Assembly (NCBI GenBank): GCA_004173235.1
Contig: SEAC01000002.1
Coordinates: forward strand, 186,001-250,000
DNA from: Chitinophagaceae bacterium
GTDB lineage: Bacteria; Bacteroidota; Bacteroidia; Chitinophagales; Chitinophagaceae
Direction of reading: 5' to 3'
DNA length: 64,000 bases
The notes beneath the pieces are model-generated. The model saw nothing but the letters and a program-made list of their open reading frames with translations, had not been told where the DNA came from and did not search any database. Of this stretch, positions 48,950-57,142 are shown piece after piece. Made by a program: the position numbers and the translations under genes. Position 1 is the stretch's first letter, and each line of letters begins with the position of its first letter.

Positions 48950-51640
48950 ATGAGAAAAATCTTCCTGCTTTCGTTGCTGTGCCTGTCCGTATTTCTACGG
49001 ATCGCCGCACAGGGCGTTCCGTCTCCTAAAGACCATTTCGGTTTCAACATCGGCGACAACTACCAGCTTGCCAACTTTACGCAAACAGAAGCGTGGTTCC
49101 AGAAGCTGAACGCATCCGACCGTGTAAGGCTGGAGGAAATCGGTAACACAGAAGAAGGCCGGAAGCAGTACATGTTGATCGTTTCTTCGCCCGCCAACCT
49201 CGCGCGCCTCGAGCACTACAAAGACATTGCGCAACGTCTTGCCCGCGCCGAGCTCACTGAAGAAGAAGCACGCGCGCTTGCATCGGAGGGGAAGGCCGTG
49301 GTGTGGATTGATGGCGGATTGCACGCTACGGAAACGGTCGGCATCCACCAGCTTATCGAGACCATCTGGAATTTTGTGAGCCGCACCGATGCCGAAACGA
49401 TGCGCATTCTCAATGACGCCATCATCCTCTTTGTGCACGCCAACCCCGACGGGCAGGAGCTGGTGGCCAACTGGTACATGCGCAACCCTGTGCCGGAGCA
49501 ACGCTCTTATCGCAACCTTCCGCGCCCATACCAGAAGTATGTTGGCCACGACAACAACCGCGATTTCTACATGATGAACATGAAGGAGTCGCAGAACATC
49601 AGCCGCCAGCAATACGTGGAGTGGATGCCGCAGATCATCTACAACCATCACCAGACGGGCCCTGCAGGGTCGGTGCTCGCCGGGCCTCCCTATCGCGATC
49701 CGTTCAACTATGTATACGATCCGCTGCTGGTGACCAGCCTCGACGCCATCGGGGCGGCAATGAACAACCGGCTCAATGCCGAAGGAAAGCCCGGTTACAC
49801 GCAGCGCGCGGGATCGGTGTTTTCCACCTGGTGGAATGGCGGCCTGCGCACCACACCGTATTTCCACAATAGCATCGGCATTCTCACTGAGATCATTGGC
49901 GAGCCCAATCCAACACGGGTGCCGCTGGTGCCATCTCGGCTGGTGCCCAATGGTGCAACGCCCAACCCGGTGATGCCGCAGGCCTGGACCTTCCGCCGTT
50001 CGATCGAGTACTCGGTTTCGCTGAACTATTCCATACTCGATTATGCGGTTCGTGAGAAGGAGCATTTGTTGTACAACATCTACCGAATGGGCCGCAACAG
50101 CATCGAGCGCGGCAGCCGCGATCACTGGACGCTTTCACCAAGGCTGGTTGATTCGATGACGACTGCCTACCGCCGCGAGCAGAAGCTTGCGGCCAACGCG
50201 CCGCTCCCTGGAGATACGTTGTCTTTGCGCTACTACGAGCGCGTGCTTGGCGATAAGAATCTGCGCGACGCACGTGCCTACATCCTTCCTGCCGATGCTC
50301 CCGACCGCGGCGCACTCATGCGCTTCATCAACGCACTTCAGCTGAGTGGCGTGCAGGTGCACCGCGCTGCCGCAGCGTTCGCATACAACGGGAAGATCTA
50401 CCCCGCCGGTTCGTTCGTGGTGAAGACGGCGCAAGCGTATCGTCCGCATGTGCTCGACATGTTTGAACCGCAGGACCACCCGAACGACTTTCAATACCCG
50501 GGCGGCCCACCCGTAGCTCCCTATGATGCAGCAGGATGGACACCTGCTTTTACGATGGGGCTGAAGTTCGACCGCGCGCTGGATTCTTTTGAAGCGCAAC
50601 TGGTGCCCTTGCCCTACGGCAAAATGCATAGCGCTGAGGGCGTCATCACGGGTGCTCCCGGTGCGGGCTTTCTGCTCTCCGCAAACAGCAATGCGCATTA
50701 TGCAGCAGTAAACGATTTACTGAATGCAGGCATCCCGGTGTACCGGCTTACGACTGCCATAGATGGCGCAAATGCGGGCGACTTCTTTGTTGCTGAAAAA
50801 GGCCGCGCCATTTTGAAGAAGCATCTATTCGACGGAATCGCAGCGCGCACCGTTGCGCGGAAGCCCGGCGAAATGGTGCGGGTCGAACGCCTGCGCATCG
50901 GCTACTACGAACCCTATGGCAGCAACGAACCAACGGGCTGGACGCGCTGGATCCTCGAGCAGTACGGCTTCGCAGCCGAACCGGTGTATACGAAAGACCT
51001 CGACCGCTCCGGGCTTCGCGACCGCTTCGATGTGCTCATTTTTGCGAGCGGTACCGTGCCTCTTTCAAATGCGCGCGCCGCGGGGCCGCGCCCGGAAAGC
51101 ATCCCCGAAGAATTCCGTTCGATGCTGGGCCGCGTTACTCCCGACACCACCGTGCCGCAGCTCAAACGATTCCTCGAAGCAGGTGGCCGCATCGTAACCA
51201 TCGGCAGCGCTACAAGCCTCGCATATAGTCTCAAGCTTCCCGTGCGCAACGCGCTGACCGAAATGGTCAACGGCGAAGCGAAGCCGCTGCCGAATGAAAA
51301 GTTCTATATCCCGGGCTCCGTGCTTCAGGTGCGCACAACGGCCAACGACCCTTCCACGTGGGGACTCGCCGACAGCGTTGATGTGGTGTTTGCGCGGAGT
51401 CCTGCTTTTTATGCCGATCCAACTGCAAAAGAGTTGAAGGTGCTTGCATGGTATCCACAAGGAAGACTGCTGCGCAGCGGCTGGATCTGGGGTGGCGCTT
51501 ACCTGGAGAATGCGCTTGCTGCTTTTGAAACCCCTGTTGGCGGCGGCCGCTTTGTGGGGCTCGGTCCGGAAGTATTGTTCCGTGGGCAGGCGCAAGGGTC
51601 GTTCCGCTTCCTCTTCAACCAGCTGTACCGCTTGCGCTAG
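48950..51640 (+). CDS. M14-family zinc carboxypeptidase, secreted
   Basis: 896 residues. Signal peptide 1-21. Residues about 40-400 are an M14 carboxypeptidase: zinc ligands in IDGGLHATETVG (His near 125, Glu near 128) and the later His in IIYNHHQTGPAGS (near 232), plus HANPDGQELVANWYMRN and GHDNNRDFYMMN. Residues about 450-896 hold no catalytic motif I know, with sandwich-like and Rossmann-like stretches (LRIGYYEPYGSNEPTGWTRW, VLIFASGTVPLS, LKRFLEAGGRIVTIGSATSL). Probably a periplasmic or surface peptidase. The palindrome CCGTATTTCTACGG lies inside the signal-peptide region (48987-49000). Confidence 0.85.
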   Translation: MRKIFLLSLLCLSVFLRIAAQGVPSPKDHFGFNIGDNYQLANFTQTEAWFQKLNASDRVRLEEIGNTEEGRKQYMLIVSSPANLARLEHYKDIAQRLARAELTEEEARALASEGKAVVWIDGGLHATETVGIHQLIETIWNFVSRTDAETMRILNDAIILFVHANPDGQELVANWYMRNPVPEQRSYRNLPRPYQKYVGHDNNRDFYMMNMKESQNISRQQYVEWMPQIIYNHHQTGPAGSVLAGPPYRDPFNYVYDPLLVTSLDAIGAAMNNRLNAEGKPGYTQRAGSVFSTWWNGGLRTTPYFHNSIGILTEIIGEPNPTRVPLVPSRLVPNGATPNPVMPQAWTFRRSIEYSVSLNYSILDYAVREKEHLLYNIYRMGRNSIERGSRDHWTLSPRLVDSMTTAYRREQKLAANAPLPGDTLSLRYYERVLGDKNLRDARAYILPADAPDRGALMRFINALQLSGVQVHRAAAAFAYNGKIYPAGSFVVKTAQAYRPHVLDMFEPQDHPNDFQYPGGPPVAPYDAAGWTPAFTMGLKFDRALDSFEAQLVPLPYGKMHSAEGVITGAPGAGFLLSANSNAHYAAVNDLLNAGIPVYRLTTAIDGANAGDFFVAEKGRAILKKHLFDGIAARTVARKPGEMVRVERLRIGYYEPYGSNEPTGWTRWILEQYGFAAEPVYTKDLDRSGLRDRFDVLIFASGTVPLSNARAAGPRPESIPEEFRSMLGRVTPDTTVPQLKRFLEAGGRIVTIGSATSLAYSLKLPVRNALTEMVNGEAKPLPNEKFYIPGSVLQVRTTANDPSTWGLADSVDVVFARSPAFYADPTAKELKVLAWYPQGRLLRSGWIWGGAYLENALAAFETPVGGGRFVGLGPEVLFRGQAQGSFRFLFNQLYRLR

Positions 51641-51646
51641 AGGCTT

Positions 51647-51654
51647 TACCTTTA
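51647..51654 (+). promoter_or_regulatory. -7 box of frameshifted lipoprotein gene
   Basis: TACCTTTA, 12 nt before the ATG at 51659. Confidence 0.45.
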
Positions 51655-51658
51655 CGGC

Positions 51659-51951
51659 ATGAACCGGAAAAGCGCCCTGCCCGTACTGTTGCTTGTGGCA
51701 CTCGCCGCCTGCACCAAGCACGAGTACTTCCGCACGTCTTCGTACCTGATCAACCATTCGGCGCACCGCATCGTGCTCACGGCGTGGCTGCGCGATTCGG
51801 CCTACCGGTTTCGCACGGTGGCCTTGCGGCCGGGCGCTCGCTGTACAACGTAGCGAGCTGGATGCAGGTGAACGTGGAAGAAACGAAGTATATGTTGCGC
51901 ACCAGCTTCGAGTATCGCTTCACGGAAGCCGATTATCAGGCAGCGCGCTGA
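51659..51951 (+). pseudogene. Small lipoprotein gene with frameshift
   Basis: The first frame encodes MNRKSALPVLLLVALAACTK with lipobox (LAAC, Cys18) and continues to about residue 58, then stops at a TAG at 51851-51853. From about 51828 a second frame continues without stop to the TGA at 51949-51951 (GRSLYNVASWMQVNVEETKY, then FEYRFTEADYQAAR). One base appears to be missing near 51826-51840 (GCGGCCGGGCGC region), so the intact product would be about 97 residues. This can be a real pseudogene, a programmed -1 shift or a sequencing error. No family recognised. Confidence 0.7.
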
Positions 51952-51970
51952 CGGGCGAAAAAACCAACGC

Positions 51971-52096
51971 ATGATGGAAACATCCCTATCGCCTCTTCCT
52001 CCCAAAACGATCCGCATCATCGGCATCGTGCTTGCGTGCCTTGGCGGGCTGCACCTGCTCAACCGCAAAAGCACGCGCATCCATTTTCAACTTTAG
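51971..52096 (+). CDS. Possible 41-residue membrane peptide
   Basis: MMETSLSPLPPKTIRIIGIV then LACLGGLHLLNRKSTRIHFQL: a single hydrophobic segment between basic ends. It sits between the frameshifted lipoprotein and another small membrane protein, 19 bp after the former. Small, unrecognised, and possibly the decayed start of a longer gene. Confidence 0.35.
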   Translation: MMETSLSPLPPKTIRIIGIVLACLGGLHLLNRKSTRIHFQL

Positions 52097-52106
52097 CTCC
52101 GGGCTT

Positions 52107-52114
52107 CAACTTTG
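52107..52114 (+). promoter_or_regulatory. -7 box of small coiled-coil membrane protein gene
   Basis: CAACTTTG, 13 nt before the ATG at 52120. Confidence 0.4.
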
Positions 52115-52119
52115 TTACC

Positions 52120-52320
52120 ATGATGGTGATCATTATCGGGATCATAATTGCGCTGAGTTTTGCATACTACTTCCGGCAGAAGCAACGCATTGCACTGGAA
52201 GACCGCCAGGAAGAACTGCGCCGCAAGCAGGAGAAGCTGCTTGAATTGCTGCGCATCCGCAAGGAACGCGAAGCACGCGAGGAGCGCGAGCGCGGCAGCG
52301 GCGACGGTCAGCCGGTGTAG
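52120..52320 (+). CDS. Small membrane protein with coiled-coil tail
   Basis: 66 residues. One membrane helix (MMVIIIGIIIALSFAYYF) followed by a strongly charged helix (LEDRQEELRRKQEKLLELLR and onward) that should form a coiled coil in the cytoplasm. The frame is open 28 codons further upstream, but the hydrophobic start and the box CAACTTTG favour 52120. No family recognised. Its 3' end overlaps the end of the convergent pseudogene by 13 bp. Confidence 0.55.
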   Translation: MMVIIIGIIIALSFAYYFRQKQRIALEDRQEELRRKQEKLLELLRIRKEREAREERERGSGDGQPV

Positions 52321-52830
52321 GCGATGTTGAGCGATCCGAAAAATTCCGGCTCACTCATTTCGCGCACCTCGCCGGGCCGCAGGTTGCCGAGCAGCAGGTT
52401 TTCGATAGAAGTGCGCACCAGCCGCACACAGGGATGGCCCGCCGCCCGCACCATTTTGCGCACCTGGTGAAACTTTCCCTCCGTAAGCGTCATCCGAAGC
52501 CAGCCGTATTGCAGGTAGCTATTGTAGATATACGGTGACGGGAAATCGAACGGCACCTTTTACCTGCACATAGTAGGTTCGCGGGTGCGGCAGCGCTCCC
52601 TGGAACAGGAGCCGCGTCACTTTCGAATTGGTGGTGAGGAGAAGCAGTCCTTCCGTATGCAGGTCGAGGCGGCCGATGGCGTGCGTGCCTTCGGGGAAGG
52701 AAAATTCCAGGTCGCCGAGCACCCGCTGCGGGTAGGGGCTCACGAACTGCGACAGCATGTTGAAGGGCTTATTCAGCGCGAAGTAGCGATGCGGCACGGC
52801 GCGAAGGTACACATAGGGAACAGGGTACAA
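52308..52830 (-). pseudogene. RluE-type rRNA pseudouridine synthase, frameshifted with internal deletion
   Basis: The first frame (52830 down to 52519) gives YFALNKPFNMLSQFV, the catalytic aspartate in AIGRLDLHTEGLLLLTTNSK and PHPRTYYVQVKG, then ends. The second frame (52556 down to 52308) gives WLRMTLTEGKFHQVRKMVRA, AGHPCVRLVRTSIENLLLG. Both halves match the small RluE class (no S4 domain), but between YYVQVKG and the TEGKFHQVRKM motif the family normally has about 40 residues that are missing here. A deletion of roughly 100 bp with loss of frame explains this. The gene is probably inactive; the RluF-like gene at 34337 is intact. Confidence 0.8.
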
Positions 52831-52881
52831 TTTGATGTGTCAGTTGTTTTGGCTATGCTTACAACACTAAAACCTACTGTT

Positions 52882-52983
52882 ATGCGCGTAAAAGCAATCC
52901 TGGTTGTACTATTTAGTTTAGCCTTTGTACCCGGCGTCAATGCTCAGACCTTTCTACCTGGAAAGTATTCATCGCATGAATAA
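52882..52983 (+). pseudogene. 33-residue signal-peptide ORF, likely gene remnant
   Basis: MRVKAILVVLFSLAFVPGVN then AQTFLPGKYSSHE and stop: a complete signal peptide with 11 residues of mature sequence. This looks like the 5' end of a lost secreted-protein gene, or a small secreted peptide. It stops just before the terminator of the convergent gene. Confidence 0.4.
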
Positions 52984-53013
52984 AGAAAGGCTGCCGGTAC
53001 AGGGCAGCCTTTC
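52981..53013 (-). terminator. Terminator of DUF6261 gene
   Basis: GAAAGGCTGCC..GGCAGCCTTTC (11-bp stem, 7-nt loop) followed on the minus strand by TTTATTC; 17 nt past the stop at 53030. Confidence 0.8.
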
Positions 53014-53029
53014 CTTCTATCGCAGCTCT

Positions 53030-53755
53030 CTATTGATCGTCTTTCACCGCCGGCTTCGACGCTGCCTCGCTCAACTCTTTTACAACTTCGTTCATACGTG
53101 CCGCAAGTGTGTCGTACGGCGCAGCGCCGCGGGCCATCTTCGCCGCACCTTCGAGCATGTCGAGCAGGTCGTCGTAGCATCCCTTGCCCTCCTTGCGCTT
53201 GCCCAGCATTTTAAACGGTAGCTGCGCGTCGGCATTCTCCCGGCTACGCTGCTGGTGCATCGTTTCAAATTCTTTATTCACGTCTTCGATGGCCGCTACC
53301 CAGCTTGTCAGCTGCAGGGCGTCAAGCGCCGCACGTATAGCTGCATCGCGGCTGCAATCGGCAACGAAGTTTTCAATCTTGGTGGTTTCTGCATCATAGT
53401 TGTCGCGCGTGATGCCGCTCAAACCGCCGTACACTTCAAAGAGGCGCAACACCGCGCGGGCAGGTGCATGTTTCGATTCGTCGGGGCAACGGCTGTAGCC
53501 CGAGCACATGTCGAACAAACTTCCGAGCCACCCATCGCGCCGCGCGTCGGAAAGCGCGAGCACCTCTGTGAGTTCGGATGCCGGATCTTTCAGGAAGAGG
53601 GTTTCGAGCGCCTCCGTGATCGACAAAAGGCGTCCGGTTTCGTCAACGATGGCTGCCGGCAGGCCGGAAGTTTCGTTGAGCAGCACGACCGTACGTTTGA
53701 AGAACCGGATGGCGAGGGCGTTCGGGAGGCGGGAAAGAACGATGCGCTTGTACAT
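53030..53755 (-). CDS. DUF6261-family protein
   Basis: 241 residues, helical. The pattern fits DUF6261, a Bacteroidota-specific family of about 230-250 residues: LSRLPNALAIRFFKRTVVLL at the start, LSDARRDGWLGSLFDMCSGY in the middle, LRLFEVYGGLSGITRDNYD, then a helical C-half (ALQLTSWVAAIEDVNKEFET, MLEGAAKMARGAAPYDTLAA). Soluble, no signal peptide. Function unknown. The frame is open 17 codons further upstream; MYKRIVLS at 53755 matches the usual start. Confidence 0.75.
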   Translation of the reverse strand: MYKRIVLSRLPNALAIRFFKRTVVLLNETSGLPAAIVDETGRLLSITEALETLFLKDPASELTEVLALSDARRDGWLGSLFDMCSGYSRCPDESKHAPARAVLRLFEVYGGLSGITRDNYDAETTKIENFVADCSRDAAIRAALDALQLTSWVAAIEDVNKEFETMHQQRSRENADAQLPFKMLGKRKEGKGCYDDLLDMLEGAAKMARGAAPYDTLAARMNEVVKELSEAASKPAVKDDQ

Positions 53756-54075
53756 ATGCGTTGATTTGATAGTAAGTTCCGAATTCCGTTCGTCAAATCC
53801 ATGCACATAAATCCCGATGTGGATATCCTGTGCGGGGTGAAAAACGGCATAAAAAATCGCCTTTGTAACGCATTGAAAATCGCGTTGTTATCGTAGCCGC
53901 AGGCTGCGGCGAGGGAAAAAACGCGTTTGAAGGGTCACTGCACTATGCGGCGCGTGCACCAAGGCTTCGTTTACGCCCCCACAGACCGGGCCGGGTATTC
54001 CAACGCTGATTCATCCGCGATACAGTCCGCATTTCGATCACCGGTCGGTTTCCGGCTTCCAACCGCCGCGCTGCA
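53756..54075. other. Intergenic stretch before TonB receptor gene
   Basis: No supported gene. ORFs here are short and lack family character. AGCCGCAGGCTGCGGC at about 53896-53911 forms a small hairpin. The right end runs into the Pho-box-like array. Confidence 0.5.
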
Positions 54076-54135
54076 TAACAATGCGGTAACACAGCGTTCA
54101 CCTACCGGTAACGCCGGCGTAACAACGGCATAACA
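54076..54135 (+). promoter_or_regulatory. Candidate Pho box, six half-sites at exact 11-bp period
   Basis: TAACA (54076), TAACA (54087), TCACC (54098), TAACG (54109), TAACA (54120) and TAACA (54131). Five of six match TAACR, all on the plus strand. The last site lies 40 nt before the ATG at 54171, with GAGCTTTG (54145-54152) as a possible -7 box. One helical-turn spacing fits PhoB-type tandem binding. Confidence 0.65.
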
Positions 54136-54170
54136 TCGCACCGGGAGCTTTGCCGAAAATTCAGCAAACA

Positions 54171-56963
54171 ATGAATTTCCGGTCTGCGCTACTGCTCCTT
54201 CTTTCCATCGGCTTCACCCTCATCCTCCACGCACAAACGGCGCGCGTTGCCGGCAAGGTCGTCAACGACAAGAACGAACCGCTTGCGGGCATCACCATAC
54301 AAGTAGAAGGCGGTGCAGGTACGAGCAGCGCGGGTGACGGCACCTTCCTGCTGTCGCTGGCTGCCGGTAAAACGTACACGCTGACGATCACGGGTGTAGG
54401 CTATGCCACGAAGACCATCACCGACTTCAACCCTGCAAAGGAGCCCGAGCTAACCGTGTCGCTCGAAACAGCGGCGCGCAACCTCGAAGGCGTTGTAGTA
54501 TCAGGTACTTCCAACCGCCGCCGCGAATCCATCTCTTCGATGATCGCGGTGCAGAAGAACAGCAGCACGGTTGCGCAGGTGGTTTCAGCAGAAGCCATCC
54601 GCCGCTCGCCCGACAAAAACACCGGCGAGGTGTTGCGCCGTGTGCCCGGAACATCCATCCTCGAAGGAAAATACCTGGTGGTGCGTGGTCTTGCCGACCG
54701 CTACAACCAAACGATGCTGAACGGTGTGCTGCTGTCGTCGACGGAGCCCGACCGCAAGACATTTGCATACGACATCTTCCCCGCCAACCTGCTCGACAAC
54801 ATGATCATCAACAAGGCATTCGTGCCCGAGCTCCCGGGCGAATGGGCGGGTGGCCTGGTGCAGATCAACACGAAGGAAATTCCGGCCAACAACTTTTTCA
54901 ACGCACAGGTAGGCACCGGCTTCAACAGCCAGACGGTAGGCAAACCATTTTACTCGTACAAAGGCGGCGCGCTCGACTGGCTCGGCATCGACAACGGCTA
55001 CCGCGCCATTCCCGATGCGCTCGGAAGCAAGCATGCGTTTGCCGCCAACAGCCAGCAGGAGCAGGCCCTCGTTGGCCGGCAGTTTCGCAACAACTGGACG
55101 CCCACATCGATGGCGGTGCTTCCCAACCAAAGCCTTCAGCTGAATGGCGGTTTCAATTCGCGCCTCTTCGGCAAGCGCTTCGGCGCGCTGCTATCGCTCA
55201 CCTACAACCGCGCCTACCGCCGCAACGACTACCAGAACACGTTTGTGAGCAACGTGCAGGGCGATAAAGACTTTTTCTATGAAAACAGTAAATACAACCA
55301 GGACGTGCTGGCGGGCGGCATGGCCAACTTCACGCTGCAGTTGAACAACAACCACAAGATAGCGGTGCGCAACGTGCTCAACGTAAACTCCAACAAGTAT
55401 GTGATCGAACGCAGCGGGCAGGATTACATCCTCGGCGGCGGCACCGCGCAGGCCATCCAGGCTACCGAACTGGGGCTGAAGCAAAACGTGTTCTTCAACA
55501 CGCAGGTGCAGGGCGACCACAACTTCTTTGGACGCAACGGCGTGAAGGTGCAATGGCGCGGCGGCTTCAACATTCTCGACCAGTACATCCCCGACCAGCG
55601 ACGCCTGCAATACATTGAAGAAACTGCGGGCAGCCGGAATTTCGTTGCGCTCATCGGCGGTGGCAACTCGCAAAAGAGCGGCTCGCGCTTCTTTTCGATG
55701 CTGAGCGATTACATCTACAATGCCGGCGGCGACGTGAGCAAGTCGTTTCGCTGGAAGGAGCAGAACCAGACGATCAAGGCCGGTTACCTGCTGCAGGTGA
55801 AAGATCGCCTGTTCGACAGCCGTCCCTTCTTCTACCAGATCCAGCGCGATCCGTCGGGACGCCTCGTGCGGCTCGGCCCCGATGCCATCTTCGCTCCGGG
55901 CAACATCACCGGTGCCGATGGCGGCGTGGTGTTTGGCGAGCTCGAAGGAATTCAATATCGCTACCTGGCCAACAGCATTCTCAATGCCGCGTACGTGCAA
56001 TTCGACAACGCCTTTGGCGACAAGCTGCGCGCCGTATGGGGCGTGCGTTTTGAAAACTTCGACCAACTGGTGGGCAGCACCCGCGCTTCCGACCCGCGCT
56101 TCGTGCACACCGAAGTGCGCGACTGGCTACCGGGTGTGAATTTTACCTACAAGTTGAACAACCGCACCAACCTGCGCCTGTCGGGTTCGCAAACCGTGGT
56201 GCGTCCCGAGTTTCGCGAGCTGAGCCCGTTCGCATTCTACGATTTCGAACTCGGTGCGACCGTGGTGGGCAACAAAACGTTGCAGCGCACGAAGATCACG
56301 AATGCCGACCTGCGGTATGAGTTGTACCCGCGCTCCGGCGAGCTCATTACGTTCGGCGTGTTTTACAAATACTTCAGCAATCCCATCGAGCTGTACTTTA
56401 ATACATCGGGAGCCGGCTCTTCCAACACCTTCAACTTCGCCAATGTAGATCATGCGGAAGGTTATGGGCTCGAGTTCGAGGCGCGCAAGAAGCTCGACTT
56501 CGCCAATGCGCTGCGCAACTTCACCGTCACCACCAACCTATCGTATATCTACAACCGCGTGCGCGGCGCCCACCTCGACCGGCCGATGCAGGGGCAGAGC
56601 CCTTACCTGCTCAACTTCGGGCTCCAGTACGACCTGGAGAAATACGGTATTACCAGCACGGTTCTTTTCAACCAGATCGGCCGCCGAATCCTCTTTGTAG
56701 GCAACCTGCAGCAAAGCACCGGTGTGGGCGTGCCCGAGATCTGGGAGAACCCGCGTTCGCTGCTCGACTTCCAGGTGGGGAAGAAAGTGCTGAAGGGCAA
56801 GGGCGAAGTGCGGATCAATATTTCCGACATCCTCAACCAGCCCGCGGTCTTCTACCACGACCTCGACGACAACGGACACTTCAACAGCAACCGCGACGTG
56901 CAGGCCATTCGCCGCACGTACGGGACCGGCTTTGGTGTGTCGTTCAATTATGCGATCAGGTGA
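54171..56963 (+). CDS. TonB-dependent outer-membrane receptor
   Basis: 930 residues. Signal peptide 1-20, carboxypeptidase-regulatory-like domain about 20-105 (ARVAGKVVNDKNEPLAGITI), plug about 110-250 (SISSMIAVQKNSSTVAQVVS, NTGEVLRRVPGTSILEGKYL, VVRGLADRYNQTMLNGVLLS), then the barrel to RTYGTGFGVSFNYAIR. It imports an unknown ligand across the outer membrane using TonB energy. The Pho-like array upstream and the downstream lipoprotein gene suggest a phosphate-linked ligand (inference). The ATG at 54171 is used; a TTG at 54150 adds seven residues only. Confidence 0.9.
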   Translation: MNFRSALLLLLSIGFTLILHAQTARVAGKVVNDKNEPLAGITIQVEGGAGTSSAGDGTFLLSLAAGKTYTLTITGVGYATKTITDFNPAKEPELTVSLETAARNLEGVVVSGTSNRRRESISSMIAVQKNSSTVAQVVSAEAIRRSPDKNTGEVLRRVPGTSILEGKYLVVRGLADRYNQTMLNGVLLSSTEPDRKTFAYDIFPANLLDNMIINKAFVPELPGEWAGGLVQINTKEIPANNFFNAQVGTGFNSQTVGKPFYSYKGGALDWLGIDNGYRAIPDALGSKHAFAANSQQEQALVGRQFRNNWTPTSMAVLPNQSLQLNGGFNSRLFGKRFGALLSLTYNRAYRRNDYQNTFVSNVQGDKDFFYENSKYNQDVLAGGMANFTLQLNNNHKIAVRNVLNVNSNKYVIERSGQDYILGGGTAQAIQATELGLKQNVFFNTQVQGDHNFFGRNGVKVQWRGGFNILDQYIPDQRRLQYIEETAGSRNFVALIGGGNSQKSGSRFFSMLSDYIYNAGGDVSKSFRWKEQNQTIKAGYLLQVKDRLFDSRPFFYQIQRDPSGRLVRLGPDAIFAPGNITGADGGVVFGELEGIQYRYLANSILNAAYVQFDNAFGDKLRAVWGVRFENFDQLVGSTRASDPRFVHTEVRDWLPGVNFTYKLNNRTNLRLSGSQTVVRPEFRELSPFAFYDFELGATVVGNKTLQRTKITNADLRYELYPRSGELITFGVFYKYFSNPIELYFNTSGAGSSNTFNFANVDHAEGYGLEFEARKKLDFANALRNFTVTTNLSYIYNRVRGAHLDRPMQGQSPYLLNFGLQYDLEKYGITSTVLFNQIGRRILFVGNLQQSTGVGVPEIWENPRSLLDFQVGKKVLKGKGEVRINISDILNQPAVFYHDLDDNGHFNSNRDVQAIRRTYGTGFGVSFNYAIR

Positions 56964-57100
56964 GGCTTCGGCTGCGCTCAGCCCGACAAACGGCTGCGCT
57001 CAGCCCGACAAACGGCTGCGCTCAGCCTGACAAACGGCTGCGCTCAGCCTGACAAGCGCTGCGCTCAGCGTACCAGTTGTCATCCTGGGCCTGTCGAAGG
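56964..57100. repeat. 22-bp tandem repeat plus inverted arm
   Basis: CGGCTGCGCTCAGCCCGACAAA-type units at about 56970, 56992, 57014 and 57036 and a partial fifth (22-bp period), then TTGTCATCCTGGGCCTGTCG as inverted arm. It is an expanded copy of the CTTCGACTACGCTCAGCCTG family (see 46705), lying between receptor and lipoprotein genes. Confidence 0.85.
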
Positions 57101-57142
57101 ACCAATGAACTAGTAAACTAATAAACCTCTTAACTCCAACAG

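Noticed and set aside
53927-54133. 68-codon plus-strand ORF upstream of the TonB receptor
   Set aside because: It runs through the 11-bp-period array and has irregular composition and no family character.
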